Under the pieces are notes generated by a model, which had not been told where the DNA came from, ran no database searches, and saw only the letters and a list, made by a program, of their open reading frames with translations. Position numbers and translations under genes: made by a program. From Onthophagus taurus (Eukaryota; Arthropoda; Insecta; Coleoptera; Scarabaeidae), in the NCBI RefSeq assembly GCF_036711975.1, contig NW_027248941.1, positions 558,001 through 622,000 of the forward strand: 64,000 bases of DNA. The letters run 5' to 3'. This document shows, piece after piece, positions 1 to 11,700 of the stretch. Position 1 is the first letter of the stretch; the number at the start of each line of letters is the position of its first letter.

Positions 1-499
1 ATTCCGATTTAAAACTGTATTTATTGATGTCGAAATAGATTAAATAACGATTTTTTGAGGTTATAACCAGATAAATAATGATTTATAGAAACGAAATTGG
101 TTACAACTTAAAATTACGCATTAATTTAGTTGGTTTTAATATATCATTAACCAAAATCTTATCATTTTGGGTTTTATTCAATAACCTAAAATAAACCTAA
201 CCTCACATATCACCAAATTCTATTTCTCCACTTCCTTAATGAGTTTGGGGTAATTATATTTTAGATTATTAATAATTTAAATCCAAAACTTAAATACATT
301 AATTAATATTTAAAATTAAATCAAGCACGTGGTAACTTTTAGCATTCAACAGTTGGTAGTGAATTTACCAGTTTAATACGCGTGTTAATAAATCACGTTC
401 GAATCGTGTTTTGAATCCAAAAAATCGTTTTAAATATTGAAGATCGATTAAAATTGTCGATTAAAACGAAAAAGAAAGATTTTGTGAAAATAAAAAATG
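1..499. other. AT-rich sequence upstream of zinc-finger gene
   Basis: No gene or clear repeat is visible. The stretch is strongly AT-rich with scattered TTAA and TAATTA words. It turns abruptly GC-rich near 520, where the leader exon of the zinc-finger gene appears to begin. Confidence 0.4.
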
Positions 500-861
500 T
501 TTGGCAAACCGGCTTTTATGGGTAGAGCAGAGTGACGTTCGCGCACGCGCCTTCACACCGATCAGAGAGCGACCGAAAACGTACGGCGCGCGGGGCAACA
601 AAGAGAGCGACGACGACAAAATTCCGCCATTTTGCTAAAGTGAGATAGACGGTCGTGTTTTCGGGAGATATCACGTTGATTTGGGGCCCCCGGAGGCCCG
701 ATTGCGCACGTTACGGACGCTGGTGATGTTCCGGAAGCGATTCTCGGGCGGTTGAAGCTGGTTCGACGGCGCCTCGCGGCCCCAACATTCACCGACTCGG
801 ACGGATCGACGGCGTCACCGACGAAGGTTAACTCTAACTTCATCTCTCGTCGTCGTCGTCA
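500..861 (+). promoter_or_regulatory. GC-rich promoter / 5' leader exon of the zinc-finger gene
   Basis: This is an island of high GC and CpG in an AT-rich region. It ends in a run of CGTCGT followed by a consensus donor (GTAAGT at 862). A pyrimidine-rich acceptor (TTTTGCAG, exon from 1205) lies 43 bp before the first coding ATG. I read it as a noncoding first exon plus core promoter. No TATA box is evident. Start site and exon limits are inferred. The 93-codon reverse ORF here looks like a by-product of the GC content. Confidence 0.45.
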
Positions 862-1247
862 GTAAGTTTTGTCTTCTTTGTTACTTTATCGTCTTATTTC
901 ATTTTAGTTTTAGTTTTGTGTCTTTGTTGTGTTGGAAAGAGATCATTTTTTTAACGGAAAGATTTTTTTTGCAATTTTAGTTTTAGATTTTTTGGAGGTT
1001 AGTTTTTTTTTAATGGGCGACTTTTTTCTCGTCGCTTTTTTTTAAGTACGACTGGTACAAATAAGTGATTTTATTTTTTTTTTGTTTAGTACCAACTAAA
1101 CTTTAATTACCAACTATCTTCGCGATTGTTTACCATTTAATTTAAACAAACTCATTTTAGTGTCTCACTTCACGTTTGTTTACTAATTTAAATTTTTTTT
1201 GCAGGTTTTCTTAATTTTTTTTTTAGATACGACTTAAATTACGCAAA

Positions 1248-4200
1248 ATGTTCGATCCAAATTCGATGACCACCCAACAAAATCAAATATACACCCAACA
1301 GCCGCAAGATAAACCGGATAAATCGCAGGATTTAACCCCAAAAACGCAGCAACAACAGCAACAGGTGCAACAACAATCGCAACAAACGCAACAATTTCCG
1401 TCGTTTTGTTACGCGAACGTCAACATGATCCACAAGCTGGATCAGCCGCACAATTCGACGGTTAATATGTCGCAATTATCCGACGAAAAATGTTACATAA
1501 CCCAACCGTTTAGTTACAATTACGCCTTGGTCAATCAAATGAACACCATCACGTTTAAATGCGAAATTTGCGGTTTAGTTTTCACGCATCTCACACTGCT
1601 GAATCATCACAAACGCGTCCATCAGCAAGAACAAGGCGCTCAACAGCAGCAACAAACGCAACAAATCACCGTGCAAGTGCAACAACAGCCCCAGCAGATA
1701 CAAATTGTTTCAGCGGATCGAATTCGATTTGGTTGCGAGGAATGCGGGATGACTTTTGGGACGCAAGCGGATTTAAAAACGCATAAAATGACGGTCCATC
1801 AACAAACGAACCCCGGGCAGGGACAAATTCAGCAGCAACCAGGTCAACAGCAACCTCAGCAACCCCAACAGCAACAACAACAGCAACCGGGACAACAAAA
1901 TACGTTGAAAATAAAGAATTGCGAAACGTGTGGGGCTCCACTTCCGCAAGACACCAATAAAAAACGCGCTGTTATGAAGGTAAATGTAGTTTTAGTTTTA
2001 TTTCTAACGCAAAATTAAAAAAAAATTAATAAAAAAAGTGTTTTATAACGAAATGTCAAAAAATGTCCATGATGGTTAGAAATCACCATGGTAACGGCAG
2101 GGTTGAAAACTTTTAAACAAAAAATTATTTTAGTCAATAAATTTTCGAACTTTCCTGTCAATGTAATAAGAAATAAAACTAAAACTAAAAATTTTCTAGT
2201 TTTAGTTTTATTTCTAACGCAAACTTAAATCAAATTTTTTTTTAATGAAACGTCAAAAATGTCACTTATAAAAGACGCTTAGGGTTAGCGCCATCTAGTG
2301 AGTTTTTGTAACATTAATTAATGTTTTTTTTAATAACTTTTTATTGAATTTTGGTTATAGTAGCGCTTAATTACATCGAAAATCATTGGCATAACCTCAA
2401 AATTTCTTGTTTTAGTTTTATTTCTAACCCAAAATGAGTTAAAACATTTTTTAATGAAACGTCAAAAAATGTCACTTGAAAAAGACGCTTTTGAGATAGC
2501 GCCATCTGTTGGAAAACTTCTAAAAGACGTAATTTGTAACTATCTTCTTATCATGTCAAATATTGTAACCTAATTTAAAACCACGAAAAACGCGAATCAT
2601 CGTTTGATTTTTTTTTGGTTTAACGTGTACGAGTGACTAAAACAAACTTCAATGACGCAAATTTCTTTTCTAAAACTGAGTTACACAATTTTTTAATGAA
2701 ACGTCAAAAAAAATGTCATTTAAAAAAGTGAGGTTAGGTTGTGTTTGAAAAGTGAGATTCATCATTTTCTAGCACAACTTTAAACCAACACGGCCGTAAA
2801 TTTTCTTTTTAAATTAAATTGTTAATTTTAATTCGTTTTAGGTGAAATGCGAAACTTGTTTAAGCGCCGAATCAATTCAACCTCAAATTTTATTTGTGGC
2901 CGCAGCTCCGGATTCTTCAACAACGGTCAAATTCGAAGAATCGACGCAAACCCAGCAGCAACAACAACAACAGCAGCAGCAACAGCAACAATCGCAGCAA
3001 CAAACGACCAATTTGGGTTCGCAAAATTCGATTCCGATAGGCGTCAAAAATAATCACCCGGTGAAACGACGCGGTGTCGCTTCCGTTACGAAATGCACCA
3101 AGTGTAACGGTTCGGGAATTATTTTTATAGGTGGTGCGAAAAACCAACAGAACAACGTTGACAAACCGTTCCACTGTAACATTTGCAACGGGAGTTTTTC
3201 GCGGTACTCGTCGCTTTGGTCGCATAAGAGACTGCATACAGGCGAGAAGAACTTTAAGTGCAATATCTGCGGGTTGGCGTTTGCGAAGGCTGCGTATTTG
3301 AAAAATCATTCGAGGATCCATACCGGGGAGAAGCCGTATCGGTGTAATGTATGCGGGATGCAATTTTCGCAAAGTCCGCATTTAAAAAATCATGAAAGGA
3401 TACATTCGGGGGAGAGACCATATGTTTGTGAGGTAAAAAAATCTAAATTAAAATGTTTTTATTTTTGTAGGTTAAAAAAATTTTATTTTGACAACTGTCA
3501 ATTCAAATAATTGAAAGGTAACTAATTTCACATTGGTGATCTATAACCTTAAAAATTTCTTTATAAAACTTTTTTTTTTGTATTCAATCATTTTTAAATT
3601 GCATACTATGGAATAACAAAGTTTATGTGGTGCGTCAAGCCAGATGACTTCTTATGAAACGCTAAAATTAAAAAAAAAGTTTTATAACGATATGTCATAA
3701 AATGTCGATGAGGTTAAATTGGTTATAAATCACCATAGTAACGGCAGGGTTGGCAACTTTTAAACCAAAAATTATTTTAGTCACAAAATTTTCGTACTTT
3801 TCTGCTGATGCAATAAGAAATAAAATTAAAACTAGAAATTTTGTAGGTTGAAATTTCTAGTTTTAGTTTTATTTCTAACTTAAAATAAGTTAAATACATT
3901 TTTTTTTTTGAAACGTAAAAAAAGGTCATTTGAAAAGACGCGTAGGAGGTAGCGCCATCTAGTGAGATTTAGTAACATTAATTAATATTTTTTTAATAAC
4001 TTTTTATTGAATTTTGGTTATAGTAGCGCTTAATTAAATCGAAAAGCATCGGCATAACCTCAAAATTTCTAGTTTTAGTTTTATTTCTAACTCAAAATGA
4101 GTTAAATACATTTTTTTTAATGAAACGTCAAATAAAAATGTCATTTGAAAAAGTGAGGTTAGGTTGTGTTTGAAAAGTGAGGTTAGAACCTCAACATCAT

Positions 4201-5488
4201 TTTCTAGCACAACTTTAAACCAACACGGCCGTTTTCGAAGATATCGGCCGTCCCCGGCCATCGCGGGCTCTAAAACATTGATTTTTGACTCGTATTTGTG
4301 AAAATGAACATTTGTATCCTCGGGGGGCGGCCGACGTCTTCGAAGTCGGCCGAGTTTACTTTTTATAGTTGTGACTTTTTATGAATCGCTAAAATTATTT
4401 TTTATGAAACGTCAAAAAAAACGTCATTTGCAAAAGTAAGGTTAGGTTGTGTTGTAATTCATTAAAAAAGTTTAATGTACTTACTCTGTCTTAAAAACGG
4501 ATCTTTCAGCTTCATTTAATGCAAAAATTGTTTAATATAATTATTGAAAAACGTTCTTTTGGTTTTTTTAAAAGATGGTGCTAATATCCAAGAAAATAAG
4601 ATAATCTATCTTTGTAGGTTAGAAAAATTTTACATTGTCAACTGTCATTTGGAATAATTAACATGAAGTGTGATTCACACATTCGCCAACTTCACATCAT
4701 TAAAAAACTGTTTATAAAATTGTTTATTCGACGACACAGAAAAACTTGCTTCATAAAACTGTTTATTTTATTATTTTTTTCTTGTATTCATTCACATTTA
4801 AATTGCGTACTATGTAATAACAAAGAAAATAACATAATAAAACTTTGTAGGTTAGAAAAATTTTACATTGACAACTGTCACTTGAAATAATTGACATGAA
4901 TTGTTTTCACCAACTTCACATCTTTAACCATAACCTTAAAAAAAATTTTAAAATTGTTTATTTACCTTATTTCTTTTTTAGGTTTGCGATAAATCTTTTG
5001 CACGTCACTCAACACTTTGGAATCACCGACGAATCCACACCGGTGAAAAACCATATCGTTGCGACATTTGCGGTTCATGTTTCAACCAAGCGACCCATTT
5101 AAAAAATCACGCAAAAGTCCATTCAGGTGAAAAACCATTTAAATGTGACATTTGCTCGGTGGGATTTTCAGATCGCTTCGCTTTAAAACGTCACAGGAAC
5201 ATCCACGAGAAATATGGTCGAACGAAACCGAACAGCGTCGTGGTTCAGCAACAAAATCAAGATCCAAACAGTGTCGGTGTCGATAACGCGTCCGATGCGA
5301 CGCAAGGGGGCGCAAACGGCGACGCTACCGGTGGTTTACAACAAGATGTGGTGAATAATACGGATGGGACTGACGATATGGTCGTTGAAAGCAAATACGA
5401 GGAGGGAAAGTACGAGGTTTCTGATGGCACGGTGGAAATTGGGGAAGAAATTGGGGAAATGACGGAGTTGCACGTTCAATTATCGTAA
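1248..5488 (+). CDS. Q-rich C2H2 zinc-finger protein, 609 aa, three coding exons
   Basis: Predicted nuclear DNA-binding protein. Coding exons are 1248-1979, 2842-3432 and 4982-5488. All junctions are phase 0 with GT/AG borders (AAG|GTAAAT, GAG|GTAAAA; acceptors TTTTAG and TTTTTTAG). Eight C2H2 fingers are readable: residues about 103-125 and 161-184 stand alone between glutamine tracts. A C-terminal block of six runs at about 354-376, 382-404, 410-432, 438-460, 466-488 and 494-516, joined by TGEKP/SGERP-type linkers. The fourth finger of that block is split by intron 3 between its two cysteines (CE|VC). CAG/CAA-coded Q tracts lie near 34-49, 132-155, 194-217 and 279-298, and two extra CxxC pairs near 246 and 328. 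The tail after the last finger is acidic. The Q-rich activation-like regions plus the finger block suggest a sequence-specific transcription regulator. I cannot assign an orthologue. The start is the first Met after the leader acceptor. Intron-exon structure is well supported; function beyond DNA binding is inferred. Confidence 0.87.
1985..2780. repeat. Interspersed modular repeat in intron of the zinc-finger gene
   Basis: This holds several copies of the core TAGTTTTAGTTTTATTTCTA (near 1990, 2200 and 2412). One forms a palindrome with its reverse complement (2167-2218). They sit with recurring companion words: ATGAAACGTCAAAAAATGTC, GCGCCATCT (2288, 2501) and CCATGGTAACGGCAG. The same modules recur at 3.6-4.5, 6.6-7.6, 9.8-11.3, 13.9-16.1 and 17.8-19.7 kb in both orientations. 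They look like non-autonomous transposon pieces. No coding capacity is visible. Confidence 0.7.
3440..4980. repeat. Repeat-filled intron of the zinc-finger gene
   Basis: Two layers are visible. First, three copies of a module beginning TTGTAGGTTAGAAAAATTTT and containing the short palindrome GACAACTGTC (near 3465, 4614 and 4844; the last two about 230 bp apart). Second, the 14-locus interspersed family, including a palindromic core at 3813-3878 and a GCGCCATCT site near 3952. A GC-rich insert at about 4225-4360 contains GGCCG-rich inverted words around TCTTCGAA. The short ORFs inside are not supported as coding. Confidence 0.65.
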
Positions 5489-6300
5489 TTAGAGGAGAAG
5501 ATGGGGAAAAGTGAATTTGAGGGAAACAGTGATTCGAAAATGAAGGGATTGGACCGGAAGAGACGCAAAATTAAGAAACGAAGAGATAATTTTTTTGTTT
5601 TTGAAAATTTAAGGTTGTATTTTATTTTTATTCTGTTAATCCGATTTTGCGGATCTTTTTCGTTTACCGAATTGATTAATTTTTAAATGAAATGTGTAGG
5701 AGACCTACGAAAAGAAGAATTTATCATTGAAGAAAGAAAAAAGGTTTTATTTTGAATTAGAAATTGGATTTTCTTTTTCATTTTCTTTTATATATACTTT
5801 TTATTACTAAAATCACTATTAATTTTCTTTGGTTATCCTTGTAAATAGACTAAAAGAACTGGAAAAAAAGAAATTATCAAATTTTATATATCATTGAAGA
5901 GACAAAAAACGGAGGATAATGAAAGATTGAAAATAAAAAAATTGATGCAGTTAGATTATCATAATAAATTACGTTATTACTAAAAGTTAGGTTAAGTAGA
6001 AGTGTACATATAGAGGCGGACGATTTATAGTAAGCTTGTAATGAGTAATTAAAGATAAATGAGTGATAATGAGGGATATAAGGTGAGAAAAAGCCGATTA
6101 CAAGCTAAAACGATGAGAAGCAATTGAAAATTAACACGAATAAAAAAAATTTGTTTAAAAACATTCATGTAATTTACTTTTCCAGTCATTTTTCTCCTAT
6201 ATCTTAGATTTTATTCGTTAATTTTGATACAATCATGTTTTTTTTTAAGCTAGGAAAGAATCAAAGAGAATTTTGGAGTTCAGTAAATAAATCACTTTAA
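5489..6300 (+). other. Probable 3' UTR and flank of the zinc-finger gene
   Basis: AT-rich, non-repetitive sequence follows the stop codon. AATAAA-type signals occur, for example near 5950 and 6285. The poly(A) site cannot be fixed. The 61-codon ORF at 5501 overlaps this region and has no protein-like composition. Confidence 0.4.
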
Positions 6301-6844
6301 TTTGGAGAGCAATGTTTAAGAAGGTGGAAATTAAAAATGAAGATGAAAAAATTAACACAGATGGATGTGGTCCCCATCAACTTTTTTTATTTTATTAAAC
6401 TATAAAGTATCAAGGGATAACCTCAAAATGACTCTTGTCACTTTTAGGGTGCGTTCTAAAGGTTCTAAATTTACAGTTAACAAGTTAGGTTATGTTTAGA
6501 AAAATGCACAACAATTTTTACAACGCAATAACAACTAATCTTGTCTAATATACTTACTTTGTCTTAAAAATGGATCTTTCACCTTCATTTAATGCGAAAA
6601 TTGTTTAATATAATTGTTATAAAACGTTCTTTTGATGCAACAAGTGATTTTTTTTAAAGGTGTCGGGCGTGTTGATAAATCACCATGGTAACGGCAGGTT
6701 GGAAACTTTTAAACAAAAAAATATTTATGTCAAAATTTTCCTATTATAGTTCTAGTGCAAGTGTTAGTTCTAGTTTTAATTGTTATTCAGCGCTAAGTTG
6801 TATATTTTTAAGTTTCGGGTTTAGCCCTGTGTCTTCAGACGCTG
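6301..6844. other. Intergenic spacer with repeat fragments
   Basis: No gene is seen. From about 6540 it contains fragments that also occur in the zinc-finger gene introns, such as the ACTTTGTCTTAAAAATGGATC word near 6560 and CCATGGTAACGGCAG near 6683. Confidence 0.4.
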
Positions 6845-7268
6845 AATGTTAGGTAAGGTTAGTTTTGTTTACAAACATTAATTATACCATGAAGTATTCT
6901 TTGGCAATTAGTAATGGCAATTATAGCGTGAAGTTTTCTTTTGTAATGTCAATTATAGCGTGAAGGAATGTGAGGTAAGGTTAGTTTTGTTTACAAACAT
7001 TAATTATACCATGAAGTTTTCTTTGGCAATTAGTAATGGCAATTATAGCGTGAAGTTTTCTTTTGTAATGTCAATTATAGCGTGAAGGAATGTGAGGTAA
7101 GGTTAGTTTTGTTTACAAACATTAATTATACCATGAAGTTTTCTTTGGCAATTAGTAATGGCAATTATAGTGTGAAGTTTTCTTTTGTAATGTCAATTAT
7201 AGCGTGAAGGAATGTTAGGTAAGGTTAGTTTTGTTTACAAACATTAATTATACCTTGAAGTTTTCTTT
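6845..7268. repeat. 122-bp tandem repeat, about 3.4 copies
   Basis: The word AGGTAAGGTTAGTTTTGTTT starts at 6851, 6973, 7095 and 7217, an exact 122-bp period. Each unit also carries the doublet GTGAAGTTTTCTTT / GGCAATTATAGCGTGAAG, so the monomer has an internal sub-duplication. The copies are nearly identical, which suggests recent expansion. Confidence 0.9.
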
Positions 7269-7610
7269 GCTAGTTTTAGTTTTATTTCTAATACAAAATG
7301 AGTTAATTTTTTTTAAATGAACCGTCAGAAAATGTCATTTAAAAATGACGAGTGGGAGTTAGCGCCATCTACTGAAATTTAGTAACATTAATTAATTTTT
7401 TTTAATAACTTTTTATTGAATTTTGATTATAGTAACCAGTAACACTTAATTAAATCAAAAATCATCGGCATAACCTCAAAATTTTTAGTTTTTTGTTTTA
7501 TTTTTAACGGAAAATTAGTTATATAAAAATTTTTGTTAAGGCAAGCGAGGTTAGGTTGGGTTCGAAAAAGTGAGGTTAGGACGAACTACAAACAAATCTT
7601 CAACAAGTTA
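7269..7610. repeat. Interspersed modular repeat
   Basis: Same family as 1985-2780: core TAGTTTTAGTTTTATTTCTA near 7272, the GTCAxAAAATGTCATTT word, GCGCCATCT near 7362, and a second diverged core near 7488. It abuts the 122-bp array directly. Confidence 0.65.
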
Positions 7611-7678
7611 TCGCAGCACAAATTCCAACCCATTACTTTATTTTCTTAATAAAAAAAGGATTAAAACGAAATTTAACT

Positions 7679-9673
7679 AAACGTAAGTATCATTTTATGG
7701 TACCTTTTGATATAGTTAAAATTAGGATTTATCAAATAATCTTAATTAATTCTAAATTTACAGTTGGTAACACGTTTTATATATTTATTTCAATTATGTA
7801 TTTAATTGAAAATTTCTTCATAATATGCAAAATTATTATTAGTATTAATTAATTATTGTTAATTAAATTAGAGAAAATTAATAATTTTAGTTAAAATTTT
7901 TTATGTTGGTATTATTAAGTACAATTTTGTAGTTGACTTTGACAGCCCACAACAATCTAAAATAAGTTTATAACAAAGTTAAAAAAACGTTAATGCACAA
8001 TGAATTCGTGTCGATTTTGCATTAAATACAACGAAAACATGAAATATTCAGTATAAATTTTTAAAATTATATTTATTTCTAATAAATAAGTTGATAAGTG
8101 AGAAGTTGGCTTCTAAAAAGAAAAGTGACAGAAAAGAAAATATAACCTCAAAATTAATTTTGAGAATTTTATTTTAATATGTGATAAAATTGGTACAAAA
8201 CCACAACGTACGACACAAGCAACGTCATTAATAACTGCACCGTTGTGTTATTCAACAAAAAGAACCCCCCCGCTGTAAACGCGGGGTACCTCCAAGTCGC
8301 ATATTTCAACAGCAACAACACACAGCGATGAAGCTCCCTTTCCATCGTATCTAATTCGCACCTTTGAAGTAAACTATACGCATAAAACGCAGTACGATCG
8401 ACTTCTTTCGTAACTCTCCTACATACACCAGTCAGTATTAAAACTCCAGCCTAAAACAAACTCATCATACCCCATTTTTTTTGCAGCAAAAATACTTTAC
8501 CAATCCAAAAATCATATGAATTATTCCCCACATGTTGTATCGACGAACATTGAAAGCCTTATCCCAAGTAAGAGGCAAATTAACCGCGATTAAAAAACAA
8601 CTTATCAAATAAATAAAAACGCAGAATATGGAGAAGCCGAATACTCGATTAAACTCATTTACAGCTTCTTCAAGAAGCTCATAACACTTTGTTATATCCT
8701 TAACCGTTCGTAACACATTTTTAGCTGCAGAAAATGTTCTAATGCTAACGCTGGGATAAAGTGGGTCATCACACAAGATAATTAACACCGAATTAATTGC
8801 TTTACAGACGTTGTAAATTTCGTTTATTACGCTGTAAAGATACAAGATGATTATTCCCAATCGAACGCGTAAGATACTCTCTAAAACGACGTATTGGTAC
8901 TGCTCAAATGGTATTGCAGTAATTTGCATTTGAGAATCATACGCTCCGGGGATTGTAAACATTACGTACAAAAAGGTGATTTTATTTTCTGTGTTGTATC
9001 CAGGTAAATATTTATTGAGAATTAATTCTAATTGATGTAGTTTTTTGGTAAACTTTCGAAACGATCTTTTTTGAATGATTAACGATATCGTAATTGAAGA
9101 ATTTGCTATTGAAATTGCAAACAAAGCGAGACTTTCCGTGATTATTGAGGTGCTTTGTAACTCTTTGAATTTGTAAATTGATCGGCCTATCATCTGGTGG
9201 AAATATCCTAATGTGATGACGCCAATGATGAGATGAGGAGCGTATTTATTAAAATATTTGCAATGATTTCTTTTGATGATAAAAGGAACTACAAGGAAAA
9301 ATTTTGTTGTTACGATTATTAACTTTGGTATTGACATTTTGACAACTAATACATTTATAAAGCTTTTAAGCTTTATTTTTCGATCAATATTTATGGTATT
9401 ACTGTTTTTATAAAGATTGCTTTTAATAAAGGTGCATTACCTTTTAGAATTGATTTAAAAAAAAATTAATTTAAATTGGAATTGTCAAAAAAAAATTTTT
9501 TTTTATTTAATTTTATGTTGGCAGATTTGAAAATCGTCCATTTTGGTTCACTTTGTTGTTGGTTGTAATCACACCTCAACTTGACGTTTATAAAAATAAG
9601 AATTAATTAAGATTATTTGATAAAATCGAATTTTAATAATATTAAAATGTGTTACCATAAAATACGTACGTTT
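7679..9673. repeat. Inverted repeat flanking gustatory receptor gene 1
   Basis: The sequence at 7679-7755 is the reverse complement of 9597-9673, allowing small gaps. Both arms share AGAATTAATTAAGATTATTT and then ACCATAAAAT plus an ACGT-type end. Arms are about 75 bp and roughly 80% alike by eye. Between them lies the whole receptor gene. No transposase, and no target-site duplication that I can confirm. Confidence 0.5.
8169..9337 (-). CDS. Gustatory receptor (7tm_7 family), 372 aa
   Basis: Insect gustatory receptors are multi-pass membrane proteins thought to form ligand-gated cation channels in chemosensory neurons. Exon 1 runs 9337 to 8501 (279 codons) and exon 2 runs 8450 to 8169 (93 codons plus TAA). 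The phase-0 intron is only 50 bp (GTAAAG...TTTTAG). Exon 1 gives hydrophobic segments at about residues 10-22, 36-52, 70-92 and 155-175, a linker KCYELLEEAVNEFNRVFGF, then another segment. Exon 2 encodes TAGGFFLLNNTTVQ followed by SYVVVLYQF, which fits the family's C-terminal TYhhhhhQF motif with Ser for Thr. Length matches the family (350-450 aa). Ligand and subfamily cannot be told. A closely related copy lies at 16.4-17.5 kb, on the other side of the beta-tubulin gene. The single-ORF reading of exon 1 alone (290 aa) is wrong, because it reads into the intron. Confidence 0.85.
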
Positions 9674-9779
9674 TTAGTTGAATTGAAGATGCTGAAGAAT
9701 ACCAATTAAAGGGGTAATTTAATTTGTTTACGTAATGTCAATTTTGACAGGTGTTAAAAATGTTGATGCCTTTTTTTAT

Positions 9780-11330
9780 TTAGTTTTAGTTAGAAATTAA
9801 AATAATTGTTGGAATTGGCGCCGAAATACCTTGTTAACGATTTCATAACCTCACCTTTTGAAACCCACCCTAACCTCACTTTTCTTCTTCACAAAAATTT
9901 TTATAACTCATTTTGCGTTAGAAATAAAACTAAAACTAGAAATTTTCGATAACGCACGGCATAACCTCAAAATTTGTAGTTTTAGTTTTATTTCTTATTA
10001 TATCGGCAAAATTTTTTAATTTATATTTGACACTCGTGTTAAGGCGCCATCTTTTGGTTTTAATCAGTACTACATTTGATTTTAATTCTGTAATTAATTA
10101 AAAAGAATTGTAATTAATTTAAAATTGGGTCAAAATCAAATTGAAATTGATAATAATAATTACAATATTGATTTTTATTAATTAATAATAATTATTAAAT
10201 TAAAAAAAAAATAATGGATCGAAATTGCTTTAACACCGCCATCTATTGAACGATAATTAAATTTTGTACGATTATCTAACTTCACTTCATAATGTCAAGT
10301 TATAAAAAGCGTCATAACAAACTTTTTGATTATATTTCGTTTTTTCGCTTAATTAAGCCGTATTTTAAGAAATATCAACGATTTACGTAAGTTTTACTTT
10401 AATTGTTTGAGTTAATCGCTATCTCCTATGCGTCTTTTTCAAGCGGTATTTTTTGACGTTTCATTGAAAAAAATTTTATTTAACTCATTTTGTGTTAGAA
10501 ATAAAACTAAAACTAGAAATCTTGAGGTTATACCGTCTTTGACGCATGGCATAACCCGAAAATTTCTAGTTTTAGTTTTATTTCTTATTACATAGGCAAA
10601 AATTTTTAATTTAGATTTGACACTCGTGTTAAGGCGCCATCTTTTGGTTTTAATCAGTACTACATTTGATTTGAATTCGGTAAATAATTAAAAAAAATTG
10701 TAATTAATTTAACATTGGATCAAAATCAAATTAAAATTGGTAATAATAATTACAATATTGATTTTTATTAATTAATAATAATTATTAAATTTAAAAAAAA
10801 AATAATGAATCGAAATTGCTTTAACACCGCCACCTATTGAACGATAATTAAATTTTGTACGGTTATCTAACTTCACTTCATAATGTCAATTTACAAAAAG
10901 TGTCATAACAAACTTTTTAATTATATTTCGTTTTTTACGCTTAATTAAGCCGTATTTTAAGCTATTTAAAGTAATATTAATCATTTACAAGTTTATTATC
11001 TATTATTTAAAAAGTATTTAACCCATTTTGTGTTTGACTTGTTATAGCATCGTTACCATGGTGATTTATCAATAAGCACCATAAGCACCAGACATCTTAA
11101 TAAAAATGACTTGTTGCATCAATAGAAAGCTTTATCAAAATAATCACGATTTAACGACGAAAAATTTAATAAAAAGGAATAGAAAAATGAATGGAAAATG
11201 ATGTTGAAAATTTCTGTAAGTATCAATTTTAAATCCATCTTAACCTTCTAACACAATCTAACCTCACTTTTTCAAATGACATTTCATTAAAAAAATTTTA
11301 ATTTTAGCGATTCATCTCGTCCGAAACAAG
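9780..11330. repeat. Tandemly duplicated block of interspersed repeat, unit about 600 bp
   Basis: The block at about 9917-10320 is repeated at about 10494-10915. Both have the palindromic core (9917-9993; 10494-10586), then GACACTCGTGTTAAGGCGCC, CATCTTTTGG, a TAATAATAATTACAATATTG stretch and an AATTGCTTTAACACCGCCA word. A third truncated copy is at 17.83-18.05 kb. Nothing coding is seen. Confidence 0.75.
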
Positions 11331-11700
11331 TACAAAAAATGAACTCAGTTGACTTTGAAGACTTGAAAATGTTTAAAAAAAATCATCTTTAAGGTTAAGA
11401 GATAATAAAAATACTTAAATCTGATTTAGTCCGACGTAATTAAGTTTAATTCAACGAAAACATTTTAGAAAAATTCGTTTTAATGATAGTTTTGTTGTGG
11501 TCGGTAAAACAGTTTTAATTGACATTTAAATTTTTTTTGACAACAGATGTCGCTGGTTAATTTAATTCGTTTTAAATAAATTTAAACATTTTTTTTTATT
11601 AAACAAATTAAATTACAAACGCAATATCGATTAATCACTTATCCAACCCAACATACACAATTTCCATGACATAAATTTTTTTGGTTAATTTTAATAATGA
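11331..11700. other. 3' flank of the beta-tubulin gene
   Basis: AT-rich sequence containing the probable 3' UTR of the minus-strand tubulin gene. TTTATTAA words (AATAAA on the minus strand) lie near 11595. No separate gene is seen. Confidence 0.35.

Noticed and set aside
380-420. tRNA-like TTCGAATC word
   Set aside because: No acceptor, D or anticodon arms can be drawn around it.
562-843. 93-codon minus-strand ORF over the GC-rich leader
   Set aside because: Arg/Ser-rich translation of a CpG-rich leader. The opposite-strand exon with donor and acceptor explains the segment better.
2917-3381. 154-codon minus-strand ORF in the zinc-finger gene
   Set aside because: It is the antisense of the Q-tract and finger exon (poly-Leu from CAG/CAA) and has no independent support.
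4663-5102. Two + strand ORFs in the zinc-finger gene intron
   Set aside because: Low-complexity AT-rich frames. The second overlaps the true exon in the wrong frame.
6851-7266. Telomeric or TTAGG-type repeat
   Set aside because: TTAGG-like words occur, but the true period is 122 bp.
8465-9337. Gustatory receptor 1 as a single 290-aa exon or an odorant receptor
   Set aside because: The ORF reads through a donor. Splicing to 8450-8169 adds the gustatory C-terminal motif, which also argues against an odorant receptor.
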